Source: Tatumella sp. JGM118 (GTDB taxonomy: Bacteria; Pseudomonadota; Gammaproteobacteria; Enterobacterales; Enterobacteriaceae). From it: 64,000 nt of DNA. Under the pieces are notes generated by a model that saw nothing but the letters and a program-made list of their open reading frames with translations, did not search any database and was not told the origin of the DNA. Shown here piece by piece: positions 16,648 to 26,063 of the stretch (position 1 is its first letter; every line of letters begins with the position of its first letter). Both the position numbers and the translations under genes were made by a program. The stretch lies in contig NZ_JAERJR010000002.1 of the NCBI RefSeq assembly GCF_018257515.1, positions 186,001 to 250,000 of the forward strand. The letters run 5' to 3'.

Positions 16648-17272
16648 AAGCAGAGGGCGATTATCTAAGCAGTCGGAGGAAAAAGTATACGCCAGCCGAC
16701 GGCACAATGGCAGCCTCAACCGGTAATAACCCGTTGAAATTACGGGTGCCGGAGCAGAATTCGCATTTTTGATCCGCCTGCAGCCATTGTCCGTACGGCC
16801 GGTCACCCTCCCGGAATAACGTCTTTCTGTGATCAGGCAAGGTCATATCGGTCAGATTATTTTCCATAATCTCACTACCCCTGACGGACAGGAAAAAGGG
16901 TAATTATTTTTCAACAGTTGCGCGGGATGGAAATATTCTTATTTACCGTTCAGTTGACTATGACCGCAGTCACAATACTGAGTGAACAAAGCAAAATACG
17001 CTTTCACTCATTCCGCCGGGTGATACAGTGAGCAGACGCGAGGAGTAGCCTCTATTCAGTGGGTTACGTAAAATCGCTGTGCCTGAACACAGTCTCCGCC
17101 AGCTTTCTGAGGTATGCGAATACGCAGTAAAACCGCCTGACGCAGAGGCAGTGATATCGCTGCGTATTGACTTCGTTAGCTGGCGTTATTACTGGATATT
17201 GTTAATTCGGGCTTTAGTGTTATAGCACCGTCAATGGATAACGGATAACGGATAATCTTTCAGGATGAGAAT
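16648..17272. other. Intergenic region between mdtG and the porin gene
   Basis: 625 bases between divergent genes, expected to hold both promoters. It contains a perfect 9-bp inverted repeat AATACGCAG (17119-17127) / CTGCGTATT (17160-17168), a possible regulator site for the porin, and a heptamer repeat at 17236-17256. I see no gene. Confidence 0.5.
17236..17256 (+). repeat. GGATAAC heptamer repeated three times in the porin leader
   Basis: GGATAAC GGATAAC GGATAAT ends 16 bases before the porin ATG, next to its ribosome site. GGATAAC also recurs at the start codon. Copy changes could alter leader length. Confidence 0.7.
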
Positions 17273-18625
17273 ATGGATAACTCAGGGAAATACGGCCCTT
17301 TTAAACCTTCAGTCATCATTACGGCATTATTTTTATCTTCTTCAGCGCTGGCAACCGTCCCGGATTACAGCGTTCTGGGGTTTGAAGCGCCCCGGGAAGG
17401 CTTGCTTGGCGATTTGGGAGGCCTGCGTTCGGGACTGCAAGCCCGCGGCTTTACTTATTCTCTCGGCTACCTTAGCCAGACAGCGGTCAATATGGCGGGC
17501 GGCTATAACAGCCACAGTAAAGCGGAATATATTGATCAGTTCTCACTGACCTTTAACCAGGATCTGCAAGCCCTGACCGGTATTCCGGATGCAGCGATTG
17601 AAGGGAACATCGTCAATCGTAACCATAACAGTAACCTGACCGTCTCGCGTCTGCAAAATCCCTCGATTCCCTTTAACGACCTGGCTCAGGAAAGCTGGGG
17701 CGGGCAGTCGATAACCCGTCTTGGCTGGCTGACGTTCTCGCGCAGTTTCCTGGACCACCGGCTCTCCTGGCGGGTGGGGCTGATCAATAAGGTTCAGACC
17801 TTTGACCAGTCTATCCCGTGTGATTTTCAGGTATTAAGTCAGTGCGGCGGGAAATCCGCCAATGCCATGCTGTGGAATAACTGGAATGTTCATAGCTGGG
17901 GCACCACACTGGCTTATAAACTGACACCGGAGTGGACCCTGAAAGCCGGGGTGATGGAACAGAACCCGCGTGTGGCGGATCGCAGCCATGCCTGGAGCTG
18001 GTCAACCCGGGGCAGCCGCGGGGCATTATTCCCGGTCGAGGCGGAACTGAGAACGCAGGTCAACGGACTGCCCGGCGTCTACAATCTTGGGGCCTTGCTG
18101 ACTAATGCCCGTCAGCAGCATCTGTCCCGGGGCGTGTCGCAACAGGATGGCAGCCGCGACCCTCAGGGCTACCTTTCGTACAGTACCACCGGGTTTATCT
18201 GGGCATCGGCAAACCAGCAGGTTACCCGTCACCCGGATGATGCGGCCCGCGGGATGAGCGTTTCCTGGAGTGGCAGCTTTTCGGATCAGCGGACTAATCG
18301 TGTGCGTATGAGCACTTCTGTTTCGATGCGTTATCGCGGGTTACTGGATGCGCGTCCCGAAGACTGGCTGGGTCTGGGCGTCAGTTACATTAAAATGAGC
18401 GGTTACGCGAACGAGCAGTTACGGTTTGCCAGTCAGGGACTGCCTCCGGGCGTAAACGGATATCCGGCGATCGGTCATTCGGTGAACGCCGAGCTGTATT
18501 ATCGTATCCGCGCGACATCCTGGCTGGAACTGCAGCCGGATATTCAGTACTGGCATAATCCGGGCGGTGCCGGCAGCACGCCGGATGCCTGGGTAGCCGG
18601 GCTGAAAACGGTGGTGTCTTTCTAG
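17273..18625 (+). CDS. Carbohydrate porin, OprB family
   Basis: A 450-residue outer-membrane beta-barrel. N-terminal signal (FKPSVIITALFLSSSALA), then LGFEAPREGLLGDLGGLRSGLQARGFTYS, the opening pattern of OprB porins, which let glucose and other sugars through. The body alternates short polar and aromatic strands and ends in VVSF with a C-terminal Phe, the outer-membrane assembly signal. A two-Cys pair (IPCDFQVLSQCGG) probably forms a disulfide loop. AGGATGAGAAT precedes ATG 17273. It has its own promoter region and a hairpin after the stop. Confidence 0.88.
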   Translation: MDNSGKYGPFKPSVIITALFLSSSALATVPDYSVLGFEAPREGLLGDLGGLRSGLQARGFTYSLGYLSQTAVNMAGGYNSHSKAEYIDQFSLTFNQDLQALTGIPDAAIEGNIVNRNHNSNLTVSRLQNPSIPFNDLAQESWGGQSITRLGWLTFSRSFLDHRLSWRVGLINKVQTFDQSIPCDFQVLSQCGGKSANAMLWNNWNVHSWGTTLAYKLTPEWTLKAGVMEQNPRVADRSHAWSWSTRGSRGALFPVEAELRTQVNGLPGVYNLGALLTNARQQHLSRGVSQQDGSRDPQGYLSYSTTGFIWASANQQVTRHPDDAARGMSVSWSGSFSDQRTNRVRMSTSVSMRYRGLLDARPEDWLGLGVSYIKMSGYANEQLRFASQGLPPGVNGYPAIGHSVNAELYYRIRATSWLELQPDIQYWHNPGGAGSTPDAWVAGLKTVVSF

Positions 18626-18632
18626 AGTGATA

Positions 18633-18657
18633 TCTCCCGGCCAGCCCTGCCGGGAGA
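18633..18657 (+). terminator. Hairpin after the porin gene
   Basis: TCTCCCGGC, seven-base loop, GCCGGGAGA: a perfect 9-bp stem starting 8 bases after the porin stop. No T-run follows, so it may be a terminator or an mRNA-stabilising hairpin. Confidence 0.6.
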
Positions 18658-18822
18658 GCCGAATCTCTTCTCCATGCTTAGCCGTTTCCTGTCCGGACAG
18701 AGCTACCCTCAGCTCTGCCGGACAGAATTTTTCCCGGGAGTATCTCTGCCGGAGGCGCAGGCCTTGCGGGATCCCCGTAACGGCGATCGGCCATCCTGTG
18801 CCGCCCGCTATTTCTGTTCGTC

Positions 18823-19257
18823 CGCGGCAACCCTCTGTCTGTTATCCACCCTCGCTTCCGTACAGTGCGGGCAGACAGGCACCAGGTGCTCAGTCGTTAC
18901 CCCCGGCAGGTTACCCGGCGGCAATCCTCTGTCTGTTACCCACACAGTGCTTCCGGACAGCGCAGACTGACAGGCACCAGGGCGCTTAGCCATCAATCCT
19001 GGCAGTTTACCCGGCGGCAACCCTCTGTCTGTTATCCACACAGTGCTTCAGGACAGCGCAGACTGACTGGCACCAGGGCGCTTAGGCGTTACGTTACCCC
19101 CGGCAGTTTATCCATGGGCAATCTTCTGCCTATTATCGGCATGTGCTTCCGGACAGTGCAGACAGACAGGCACCAGGGCTTAGCCGTTACTCCCGCCAGT
19201 TTATCCGTGGGCAATCTTCTGCCTATTATCGGCACAGTGCTTCCGGACAGTGCTGAC
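18823..19257. repeat. Intergenic tandem repeat, family 2 (about 4.6 units of 92-101 bp)
   Basis: Units start near 18823, 18915, 19011, 19112 and 19205. Each runs GGCAA-CCTCTGTCTG-TTATC-CAGTGCTTCCGGACAG-CAGAC-GACAGGCACCAGGG and ends in a GGCAGTTTA block. CCTCTGTCTG and CAGACAGG within a unit can pair, so each unit may fold into a hairpin. Neighbouring copies differ by point changes and small indels. It fills the spacer between the convergent porin and fhuB genes; short open frames inside are produced by the repetition. Confidence 0.9.
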
Positions 19258-19263
19258 CGGTTA

Positions 19264-21228
19264 TCACCCGTTGCGTTTTCTGCCACATAGCAACCCGATA
19301 AACAGCGGAGTACCGAGTAACACCGCCATGATCCCGGCCGGGATCTGAAAAGGAAAAATCACCAGCCGGCCGAGGGTATCGGCCACCATCATCAGTACCG
19401 CGCCTGTCACTGCCGCGACCGGCAGCGCTACCGTCATCGAACGCAGACCCGTCTGGCTTACCATCCGCGGCGCCAGTAAGCCGATAAAGCTCATCGGCCC
19501 GAGCAACAGTGTGGCGCAGGCACTGAGTACCGCACAAAAGATCAGCAATACCGCGGTGACCGGCTGCAGGGCAATGCCCAGCGAGGAGGCGACCTCACGT
19601 CCCAGCGTCAGAAGGGTCAGCCAGCGGGAAAAGAGCAATGCCACCGGCAGAGCGACCACCAATAGTAACAGTCCGGTCAGTGCCATCTGCGGCATTGCCC
19701 CCCAGGAAGAGCCCGACAGCCAGCTGATGATCTGGCTGGCATTCGGCGCACCACTTGCCAGCAGGATGCTGATAACGGCTGCCGACAGTGCACTCAGCGC
19801 GGTGCCGGCCAGCAGGATCCGCGAAGAAGAGGTCTGCCTGCCCAAAGCAAAGCAGATGATGATCCCCAGGCTCAACAGTGCGCCGGCGAGTGCCGCCGGG
19901 AACATGGCTATCCCGGCCGATGCCGGGAAGAACAGCAGCATCAGTACCACCCCGCAGGCCGCACCACTGTTTACCCCCAGCACTTCCGGACTGGCCAGCG
20001 GGTTAGCGGTCAGGCGCTGCAGGATAACCCCGGCAATGGCTAATAAACCGCCACAGCTGCCGGCGACCAGGGCCCGCGGCCAGCGGAAAGCCAGCGGATC
20101 CTGGAGACTGAAGGTCAGTCCGCTGGCATTTCGTTGCACAGCAAAACAGAACAGTGCCACGCCGACCATCAGCAGTACCAGTAGCGTAACCTTTTTACCG
20201 TTCATCGACAGTGTCCGGCGGATCGGTGTCTGCAGGTCCGGCGCGGTCACAAAACGCGCCCGGGCGATGATCCACAACATCAGCGGAATACCGCCGATAG
20301 CCGTGATATTGCCGGCCGTAAACTGATATCCCGCCGATTCCGCCAGTATCGATAGCTGATCGCAGATCAGCAAAATCAGCGCGCCAAACAGCATCACCCG
20401 GAGCATGTGACTGATAAACCGTTGATGCGGGTATAAGCGACAAATCTGCGGGGCAAACAGGCCAATAAACCCGATGATTCCGGCCTGACTGACCGTCCAT
20501 CCGCTTAACAGTGTCACCAGCGCTAACCCGCCCAGTCGTATCTTCTGACTGCTGCCCCCCAGACTGTCGACGAGGGTATCGGAAAGACGCAGCAGGTTCA
20601 GCGCCCGGGAAAACAGTAGTGCTACTAAAGTGGTCAGGACCAGCACCGGTGCCAGTCGGCGCGCTACCGACCAGTCGTTCTGTGCCAGGTTACCGCTGCT
20701 CCAGATAAACAGATCCTGCAATTGTTCATGCCGGAACAAGGTCAGCCCGTTTTGCAGGGCAGAGCAGAACAGGCCGATCAGCAACCCGGTCAGTAACAGG
20801 GTCAGGGTGGATAACTGACGCTGACGGCTGAGTGCAAAAATAATCAGCATACTTACCGTGGCCCCGGCCAGCGAAAATCCCTGACCGGCCAGCACGCCGC
20901 CACCCAGCAATGTGGCCAGGGTCAGCCCCAGCTGGGCACCGGAGGCAATCCCCAGCGTGGCCGGTTCCGCCAGCGGATTTTTCAGCAGTAACTGGCACAG
21001 CCAGCCGGCAAGGCCCAGCGCGGCCCCGGCCAGCAGAGCAACGGCGATACGCGGCAGAAAGCTGTACTGAAACAGCAGATGCTGTTGCAGCAGAAGATCG
21101 GCGGCGGCCGCTGGCGTGAGTTGTGTCATTCCGGCCGGGTGAATGTAATGCAGGGTATTGGTGAGCAATAAGCCCGCGGCACTCAGACACAGCAGAAAAA
21201 TAAGGAGGATCCCGACAGGTTTACGCAT
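19264..21228 (-). CDS. fhuB: Fe(III)-hydroxamate ABC transporter permease FhuB
   Basis: Inner-membrane channel of the ferric hydroxamate importer. At 654 residues it has the FhuB double-length design: two BtuC-like halves of about 10 spans each. Repeated blocks are NPLAEPATLGIASGAQLG in the first half and NPLASPEVLGVNSGAACG in the second, and GFIGLFAPQICR matched by SFIGLLAPRMV, the coupling regions that contact FhuC. ATG 21228 overlaps the fhuD stop by 8 bases, so translation is coupled. A longer open frame upstream overlaps fhuD and is not used. It is the last gene of fhuF-fhuC-fhuD-fhuB. Confidence 0.95.
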   Translation of the reverse strand: MRKPVGILLIFLLCLSAAGLLLTNTLHYIHPAGMTQLTPAAAADLLLQQHLLFQYSFLPRIAVALLAGAALGLAGWLCQLLLKNPLAEPATLGIASGAQLGLTLATLLGGGVLAGQGFSLAGATVSMLIIFALSRQRQLSTLTLLLTGLLIGLFCSALQNGLTLFRHEQLQDLFIWSSGNLAQNDWSVARRLAPVLVLTTLVALLFSRALNLLRLSDTLVDSLGGSSQKIRLGGLALVTLLSGWTVSQAGIIGFIGLFAPQICRLYPHQRFISHMLRVMLFGALILLICDQLSILAESAGYQFTAGNITAIGGIPLMLWIIARARFVTAPDLQTPIRRTLSMNGKKVTLLVLLMVGVALFCFAVQRNASGLTFSLQDPLAFRWPRALVAGSCGGLLAIAGVILQRLTANPLASPEVLGVNSGAACGVVLMLLFFPASAGIAMFPAALAGALLSLGIIICFALGRQTSSSRILLAGTALSALSAAVISILLASGAPNASQIISWLSGSSWGAMPQMALTGLLLLVVALPVALLFSRWLTLLTLGREVASSLGIALQPVTAVLLIFCAVLSACATLLLGPMSFIGLLAPRMVSQTGLRSMTVALPVAAVTGAVLMMVADTLGRLVIFPFQIPAGIMAVLLGTPLFIGLLCGRKRNG

Positions 21229-22147
21229 GCCACTCTCCGGCGCTGCGGGCCAGTGCTCCGGCGAAACGCAGGGCAGAACAAAGGCCGCCATACAGCCATA
21301 CCGGGTCCAGCAAATAGCGCCGGTGCTGCTGATTAAACGGCATCTGCTGCCAGAGAGGTGAACCGGCAAGGGCGGAGGTGACCGATGCATCATTGTGTGA
21401 AAACTGTAAAGCAATATCCGCCTGACAGGTCAGTAACTGTTCGGTCCCGACAATCACACTGCCCCACAGGCTGGTGGCACCCTGCCAGGCACATTCCAGT
21501 CCGGTGGCGGCAAGCACTTCCCCGAACAGGCTGTCCTGTGTCAGCACCAGAACCTGACGCGGAGAAATCAGGGTGAACATCAGGATCTTTTTCCCCGCCA
21601 TCGGTGCCAGCTGTTGCCGGTATCCGGCCATCTGCTGCGCGAAACCGGCAAGGAACTGTTGTGCCTGAGCCTCCCGGTGAAGGCGTGTGGCCAGTTGCAG
21701 GATATTATCCCGGGCAGCATTAAGCAGACTTTTACCCGCCACACGGAAGGCATATTCCCATACCGGAGCAATCTGCTGCAGGCGGGAGACAGGCAATGGC
21801 GAGTGTTCCGGCAGGATCAGCAAATCCGGGGCGAGGCTGGCCAGCAGTTCCAGATTCGGTTCGGTACGTAACCCGAGTTCGGCCACCTGTGGCGGCAGAA
21901 CCGGTGCCCCTACCCAGTCATCATAGCCCTGAATATCGCTGACAGCGACAGGAGTGAGCCCGAGCGCATACAGGGTTTCGACGGCCGACCATTCCAGCGC
22001 GGCCACCCGTGGCACAGCTGCCGGAGGGGCTGCAGCAACAACGCCGGCGGGGAGGGCGGCTGCGGCCAGTAACAGCGCCGATTGGCCCAGCATCTGACGG
22101 CGGGTCAGCATCGGTGTGTGGTGGTCAGGCAGGTGATTATCTGACAT
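21221..22147 (-). CDS. fhuD: Fe(III)-hydroxamate-binding protein FhuD
   Basis: Periplasmic binding protein that carries ferric hydroxamate siderophores to FhuBC. A 308-residue protein with a twin-arginine-type signal (MLTRRQMLGQSALLLAAAALP) and the helical-backbone binding fold: RVAALEWSAVETLYALGLTPVAVSD, ELLASLAPDLLILPE, and a long central helix. ATG 22147 overlaps the end of fhuC, supporting the start. Order fhuC-fhuD-fhuB is that of E. coli. Confidence 0.95.
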   Translation of the reverse strand: MSDNHLPDHHTPMLTRRQMLGQSALLLAAAALPAGVVAAAPPAAVPRVAALEWSAVETLYALGLTPVAVSDIQGYDDWVGAPVLPPQVAELGLRTEPNLELLASLAPDLLILPEHSPLPVSRLQQIAPVWEYAFRVAGKSLLNAARDNILQLATRLHREAQAQQFLAGFAQQMAGYRQQLAPMAGKKILMFTLISPRQVLVLTQDSLFGEVLAATGLECAWQGATSLWGSVIVGTEQLLTCQADIALQFSHNDASVTSALAGSPLWQQMPFNQQHRRYLLDPVWLYGGLCSALRFAGALARSAGEWHA

Positions 22148-22937
22148 AACTGATGAGATCCCCGTTCTCCGGCTGGCTGATGATGCCCATGGCAACACCA
22201 TAGATGTGTTCCAGTTGCTGTTCTGTCATCAGTTCACTGACACCGCCCTGGAAGATTTTTTCGCCCTGGCGCAGCGCAATAAATTCATCACAAAAGCGTG
22301 CTGCCATATTGATATCGTGCAGCACCATGATCACGGTTAACTGCCGCTGCCGTGAGAGATCGCGGATGACGGACAGCACCTCTTTCTGATGGGCAATATC
22401 CAGCGCCGACGTGGGTTCATCCAGCAGCAGGCAATGGCTGCCCTGAACCACACACATGGCAATCCAGGCCCGCTGCCTCTCCCCGCCGGATAACTGCTCG
22501 ATCGGATGGCTGGCCTGCCGGGTCAGCGATACGCTTTCGATGGCCCGGGCGATGATCTCTCTGTCTTCATCGGTGACCCGGCCGAGCGCCCCGTGCCAGG
22601 CATAGCGCCCCAGAGCTACCAGTTCAGTGACGGTCATCCCTTCAGTTACCGGCAGGTGTTGGGGAAGATAGGCCACCTGACGGGCGAATTCGCGGGCACC
22701 CCACTGGTGAAGGGGTTTGCCCCGCCAGCTAATCTCCCCGCCGAAGTCCGGATTCTGCCGGCTCAGCAGTTTAATCAGGGTCGATTTCCCGGAGCCGTTA
22801 TGACCGATTAAACCGGTTACTCGCCGGGGGGTAAATTCCAGGGACAGGGGGCTGAGTAACTGCCGGTTATCCATCGATACCTGGGCCTGATGCAGGCGAA
22901 ATGTCGCTTCCGGCTGTGCCGGGGGGATACTTTTCAC
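22137..22937 (-). CDS. fhuC: Fe(III)-hydroxamate ABC transporter ATPase FhuC
   Basis: Cytoplasmic ATPase driving FhuB. 266 residues with Walker A GHNGSGKST (G45-T53), Q-loop YLPQHLP, signature LSGGERQRAW, Walker B CLLLDEPTSALD and switch His in VLHD. The start is GTG 22937, five bases after GGAGAG. It follows fhuF by 15 bases and overlaps fhuD by 11, so the four genes form one operon. Confidence 0.95.
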   Translation of the reverse strand: MKSIPPAQPEATFRLHQAQVSMDNRQLLSPLSLEFTPRRVTGLIGHNGSGKSTLIKLLSRQNPDFGGEISWRGKPLHQWGAREFARQVAYLPQHLPVTEGMTVTELVALGRYAWHGALGRVTDEDREIIARAIESVSLTRQASHPIEQLSGGERQRAWIAMCVVQGSHCLLLDEPTSALDIAHQKEVLSVIRDLSRQRQLTVIMVLHDINMAARFCDEFIALRQGEKIFQGGVSELMTEQQLEHIYGVAMGIISQPENGDLISYVR

Positions 22938-22952
22938 GGGGTCTCTCCGGAA

Positions 22953-23624
22953 TTAATGTTTACCGCATTTTTCCAGCGGGCAGGAGGCACATTTACTGTG
23001 TTCATCCAGCCGGAAGATCAGACAACAATGGCGGCGTTCGGTTTTATCTCCGCCGTCAGGCGTTTTCACCGTGCGTAAGGGGGCTTTCAGGCGGTTAATA
23101 CTGCCGTCGGCGAAATGGCTGGCAGAAAACAGATTCTGTAATATCCGCACATCGGCCGCTTTACTGTCGGCCTGCTGCATACCCTGCCATAAGCGCACCG
23201 CGGCATTGCTCCAGAACACCGTCAGATTATTCCCCGCCAGCGAAGAGAGGGTCTGACACACCGGGGCAATAAACTGACAGATTAACTGGTCCGTCAGCTG
23301 ATGTTGCTGAGCCGATGTCAGCCCGCACAGCGGTTCCCCCCGCAGGTGCCAGCGTTCCGGACAACCCGCGGCATTCAGCGCCAGCTGACCATTAAACTCC
23401 CACAGCGGGCAGGCCTGCTGCTGACTGCATAATTGGTCGGCCCAGCTGATCAGTGCATCCGCAAAAAACCATTGCGACCACAGCGACAGCCAGGCGACTT
23501 TACGGGCAGGGGCGCTGGCCGCCCAGTCGCCCGGAAGCAGGGCCTCAAACTGATGCGGGTGGCAGAGAATACTGGCCGGAACGTCAGTCAGTGCTGCGCT
23601 CGCAGAAGTGTGGGGTAAAGGCAT
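22953..23624 (-). CDS. fhuF: Siderophore-iron reductase FhuF
   Basis: Cytoplasmic 2Fe-2S protein that reduces ferric hydroxamates so that iron is released. 223 residues, somewhat shorter than E. coli FhuF (262). The C-terminus carries the diagnostic cluster C200-C201-x10-C212-x2-C215; a further Cys at 220 is extra. Other family blocks: WLSLWSQWFFADALISW and LTVFWSNAAVRLW. In E. coli fhuF is apart from fhuCDB; here it is the first gene of the operon, directly downstream of the Fur-like box. Confidence 0.88.
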   Translation of the reverse strand: MPLPHTSASAALTDVPASILCHPHQFEALLPGDWAASAPARKVAWLSLWSQWFFADALISWADQLCSQQQACPLWEFNGQLALNAAGCPERWHLRGEPLCGLTSAQQHQLTDQLICQFIAPVCQTLSSLAGNNLTVFWSNAAVRLWQGMQQADSKAADVRILQNLFSASHFADGSINRLKAPLRTVKTPDGGDKTERRHCCLIFRLDEHSKCASCPLEKCGKH

Positions 23625-23658
23625 GACGTTATTCCATCACTGACGGTAAATATCCCGG

Positions 23659-23677
23659 AATAATAATGCAAATGATA
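23659..23677. promoter_or_regulatory. Fur-like box between fhuF and the receptor gene
   Basis: AATAATAATGCAAATGATA matches 11 of 19 positions of the Fur consensus. It lies in the 166-base space between divergent fhuF and the TonB-dependent receptor, where an iron-responsive operator is expected. Confidence 0.5.
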
Positions 23678-23790
23678 AAGAGTTACATTACTATCTTGGC
23701 GTTTACAGCACTTTTCAGGGACTTTGTCGTGGCGGGACGCCCCCGGACGACAAAATATTTTCCAAAACATCCAGTTCGCAGGTTGAAACA

Positions 23791-25983
23791 ATGTACAAAA
23801 ATTCCCCGTTCTTCCGCCCGCATGCCCTCCGTCAGGCGATGCTGATTGCACTGATACCGGTCAGTCCCCAGGTTCTGGCCGCCGGTAGCGACACGCAGGC
23901 CCGGCCTCAGACCCTGGTCGTGACCGCCAGACCGCAGGCCGTGGGGACGAATAACGGGCAGGATCCGGTACCGGCGTTCCTGGACGGGGGGATTGCCAAC
24001 GGTGCAAGGCTGGGGGTGCTGGGAGAACAGAAATCGCTGGATGTTCCTTTCAGTGTGATCAGCTATACCTCGACGCTGCTGGACGCTCAGCAGGCCCGCA
24101 CGCTGCAGGACGTGGTGAAGAATGACGCCTCTGTCCAGAGTGTGCGTGGTTATGGAAACTTTTCACAGGGCTTTCGTATCCGTGGATTTGATCTGTACGG
24201 GGATGATATCAGCCTGAACGGGTTATATGGCGTTTTACCCCGGCAGATCCTGCCGCTGGAGGATGTGGACAGGGTGGAGCTGATAAAAGGGGCCAGCACC
24301 TTTATGAACGGTGTCCCGGCCGCCGGGACCGGGGTCGGAGGGATCATCAACATTGAATCGAAACACGCCACGGCCTCTCCTGTCCGTCGCCTGAATGTGG
24401 ACTATAACTCGCGCAGTCAGCCCGGGATCAGTGCCGATGTCGGTCAGCGGTTCGGGGACAATGACCAGTTTGGCGTCCGGGCGAATGTGGTTCACCGGGA
24501 AGGCGAAACCGCAATCCGTCATGAAAAAGACCGGACCACGGCCGCTTTTCTGGGCCTGGATTACCACGGCGACAGGTTCGACAGTTCACTGGACCTGGGG
24601 TATGTGGAGTCGACGATCCATAATGGTCGTGCCGGGATCAAACTGGATGAGACCATGACCTCGTTGCCGGCGGCACCGGACCCGCGAACCAACTATGCAC
24701 AGCGCTGGAATTATGCCGACCTGACCACCCGTTATGCGATGCTGAAAAATGACTATCACCTGACGCCGGACTGGGTGTTCTACAGTGCCATTGGCGGCAG
24801 CCACACCAACGAATGGTCCGCCAGTGCCTCTCCGGTGGTCTATAACCTGGCCGGTGATTCTAAGATGTCCCTGCTGAATACTCATTACACCGCAGATACC
24901 CTCAGCGGGATGGCCGGTGTGCGCGGGAAATTCCATACCGGCGACGTCAGTCACCAGGTCAACCTCGGGTATTCCGGGATCTATAACCGGGCAGGTAATG
25001 CTTACCAGATGACCGGGAACTTTACCGGGCCGAATATTTATCATCCGTCTGAGGTGGAACCGACCGGAATTATTTATACCGGCGGCAATATGTCGGCGCC
25101 TTCGGTCCGCAGCCGGACGGCGAATAACGGTATGTCGTTCTCCGATACCGTCGGGGTGCTGGATGACCGCCTACTGTTCACTGCCGGGGCCAGATACCAG
25201 AAATTACGTATCCGCAACTATGAATATACTGGCGCAGAAGACCCGAACGCCGCATTCGACGCGCACCGCTGGTCGCCGGTGTATGGTGCGGTCTGGAAAG
25301 CCCGTGACTGGTTATCGTTGTATGCAAACCATATCGAGGCCCTTCAGGCCGCGAATGCCGCGCCTTTTAATGCCTCCAATGCCGGGAAGATCACCGGTAT
25401 CGGCCGCACCCGGCAAAATGAGGTCGGGCTGAAAGTTCAGGGTGACCGGTTCGGTGGCAACCTGGCGCTGTTCGATATGCGCAAAATGGCCGGCGTGCTG
25501 GGCAGTGACGGGGTGTACCGTCTGGCCGGAGAGCAGCGTAACCAGGGGGTGGAACTGAATGTCTTCGGTGAACCGGTGCTGGGCTGGCGGGTGAATGCCG
25601 GCACGACCTGGCTGAAGCCGGTAATGAATAATATTTACGGACCGGCAAACGGTAAGGATGCGGTGGGTGTACCGCGTAACCAGTGGCGGCTATATACGGA
25701 GTATGATGTGCCGGGTCTGCAGGGCGTGACGGTTAACGGCACCCTGATGCATACCAGCCATCAGTATGCGGACAGTGAGAATAACCTGCGTATGCCGGCC
25801 TGGACGCGGCTGGATCTCGGCGTTCAGTATGCGATGCCGTGGCAGCAAACACGCCTGACCTGGCGTGCCGGGGTAGAAAACGTCACCAATGCGAAATACT
25901 GGCAAACCATTGGTCAGGACAGTGGCTATCTGACCCAGGGTGGCCCTCGTACCCTGAAGTTATCGCTGAGTGTGGATTTCTGA
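23791..25983 (+). CDS. TonB-dependent siderophore receptor (ferric hydroxamate type)
   Basis: A 730-residue outer-membrane receptor. N-terminal signal to about residue 31 (VLA/AGSD), then the TonB-box-like QTLVVTA, the plug domain (LDVPFSVISYT, DVVKNDASVQSVRGYGNFSQGFRIRGFDLY, VELIKGASTFMNG) and a beta-barrel ending LKLSLSVDF with a terminal Phe. GVGGIINIESKHA is typical of siderophore receptors. Divergent from fhuF-CDB, it most probably imports a ferric hydroxamate such as ferrichrome. Whether it is FhuA, FcuA or FhuE-like cannot be settled here. Confidence 0.92.
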   Translation: MYKNSPFFRPHALRQAMLIALIPVSPQVLAAGSDTQARPQTLVVTARPQAVGTNNGQDPVPAFLDGGIANGARLGVLGEQKSLDVPFSVISYTSTLLDAQQARTLQDVVKNDASVQSVRGYGNFSQGFRIRGFDLYGDDISLNGLYGVLPRQILPLEDVDRVELIKGASTFMNGVPAAGTGVGGIINIESKHATASPVRRLNVDYNSRSQPGISADVGQRFGDNDQFGVRANVVHREGETAIRHEKDRTTAAFLGLDYHGDRFDSSLDLGYVESTIHNGRAGIKLDETMTSLPAAPDPRTNYAQRWNYADLTTRYAMLKNDYHLTPDWVFYSAIGGSHTNEWSASASPVVYNLAGDSKMSLLNTHYTADTLSGMAGVRGKFHTGDVSHQVNLGYSGIYNRAGNAYQMTGNFTGPNIYHPSEVEPTGIIYTGGNMSAPSVRSRTANNGMSFSDTVGVLDDRLLFTAGARYQKLRIRNYEYTGAEDPNAAFDAHRWSPVYGAVWKARDWLSLYANHIEALQAANAAPFNASNAGKITGIGRTRQNEVGLKVQGDRFGGNLALFDMRKMAGVLGSDGVYRLAGEQRNQGVELNVFGEPVLGWRVNAGTTWLKPVMNNIYGPANGKDAVGVPRNQWRLYTEYDVPGLQGVTVNGTLMHTSHQYADSENNLRMPAWTRLDLGVQYAMPWQQTRLTWRAGVENVTNAKYWQTIGQDSGYLTQGGPRTLKLSLSVDF

Positions 25984-26007
25984 TCACTGCATTGATTATC
26001 CTTTCTC

Positions 26008-26039
26008 TTCCCGCCCGCCTGTGCTGGCGGGAATTTTTT
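26008..26039 (+). terminator. Rho-independent terminator after the receptor gene
   Basis: TTCCCGCC, ten-base loop, GGCGGGAA, then TTTTTT. Perfect 8-bp stem with a T-run, located 25 bases before the yojI start, so yojI is probably reached only by read-through or its own promoter. Confidence 0.85.
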
Positions 26040-26063
26040 GCAGAAGACTATGTTATTACTTAA

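Noticed and set aside
18627-19290. Several short frames rich in repeated CYPHSASGQRR-like segments
   Set aside because: They are translations of the tandem repeat; reading frames shift between units because unit length varies.
19511-20326. 271-codon + strand frame
   Set aside because: Antisense to fhuB, low-complexity Ser/Ala/Arg-rich composition, no ribosome site.
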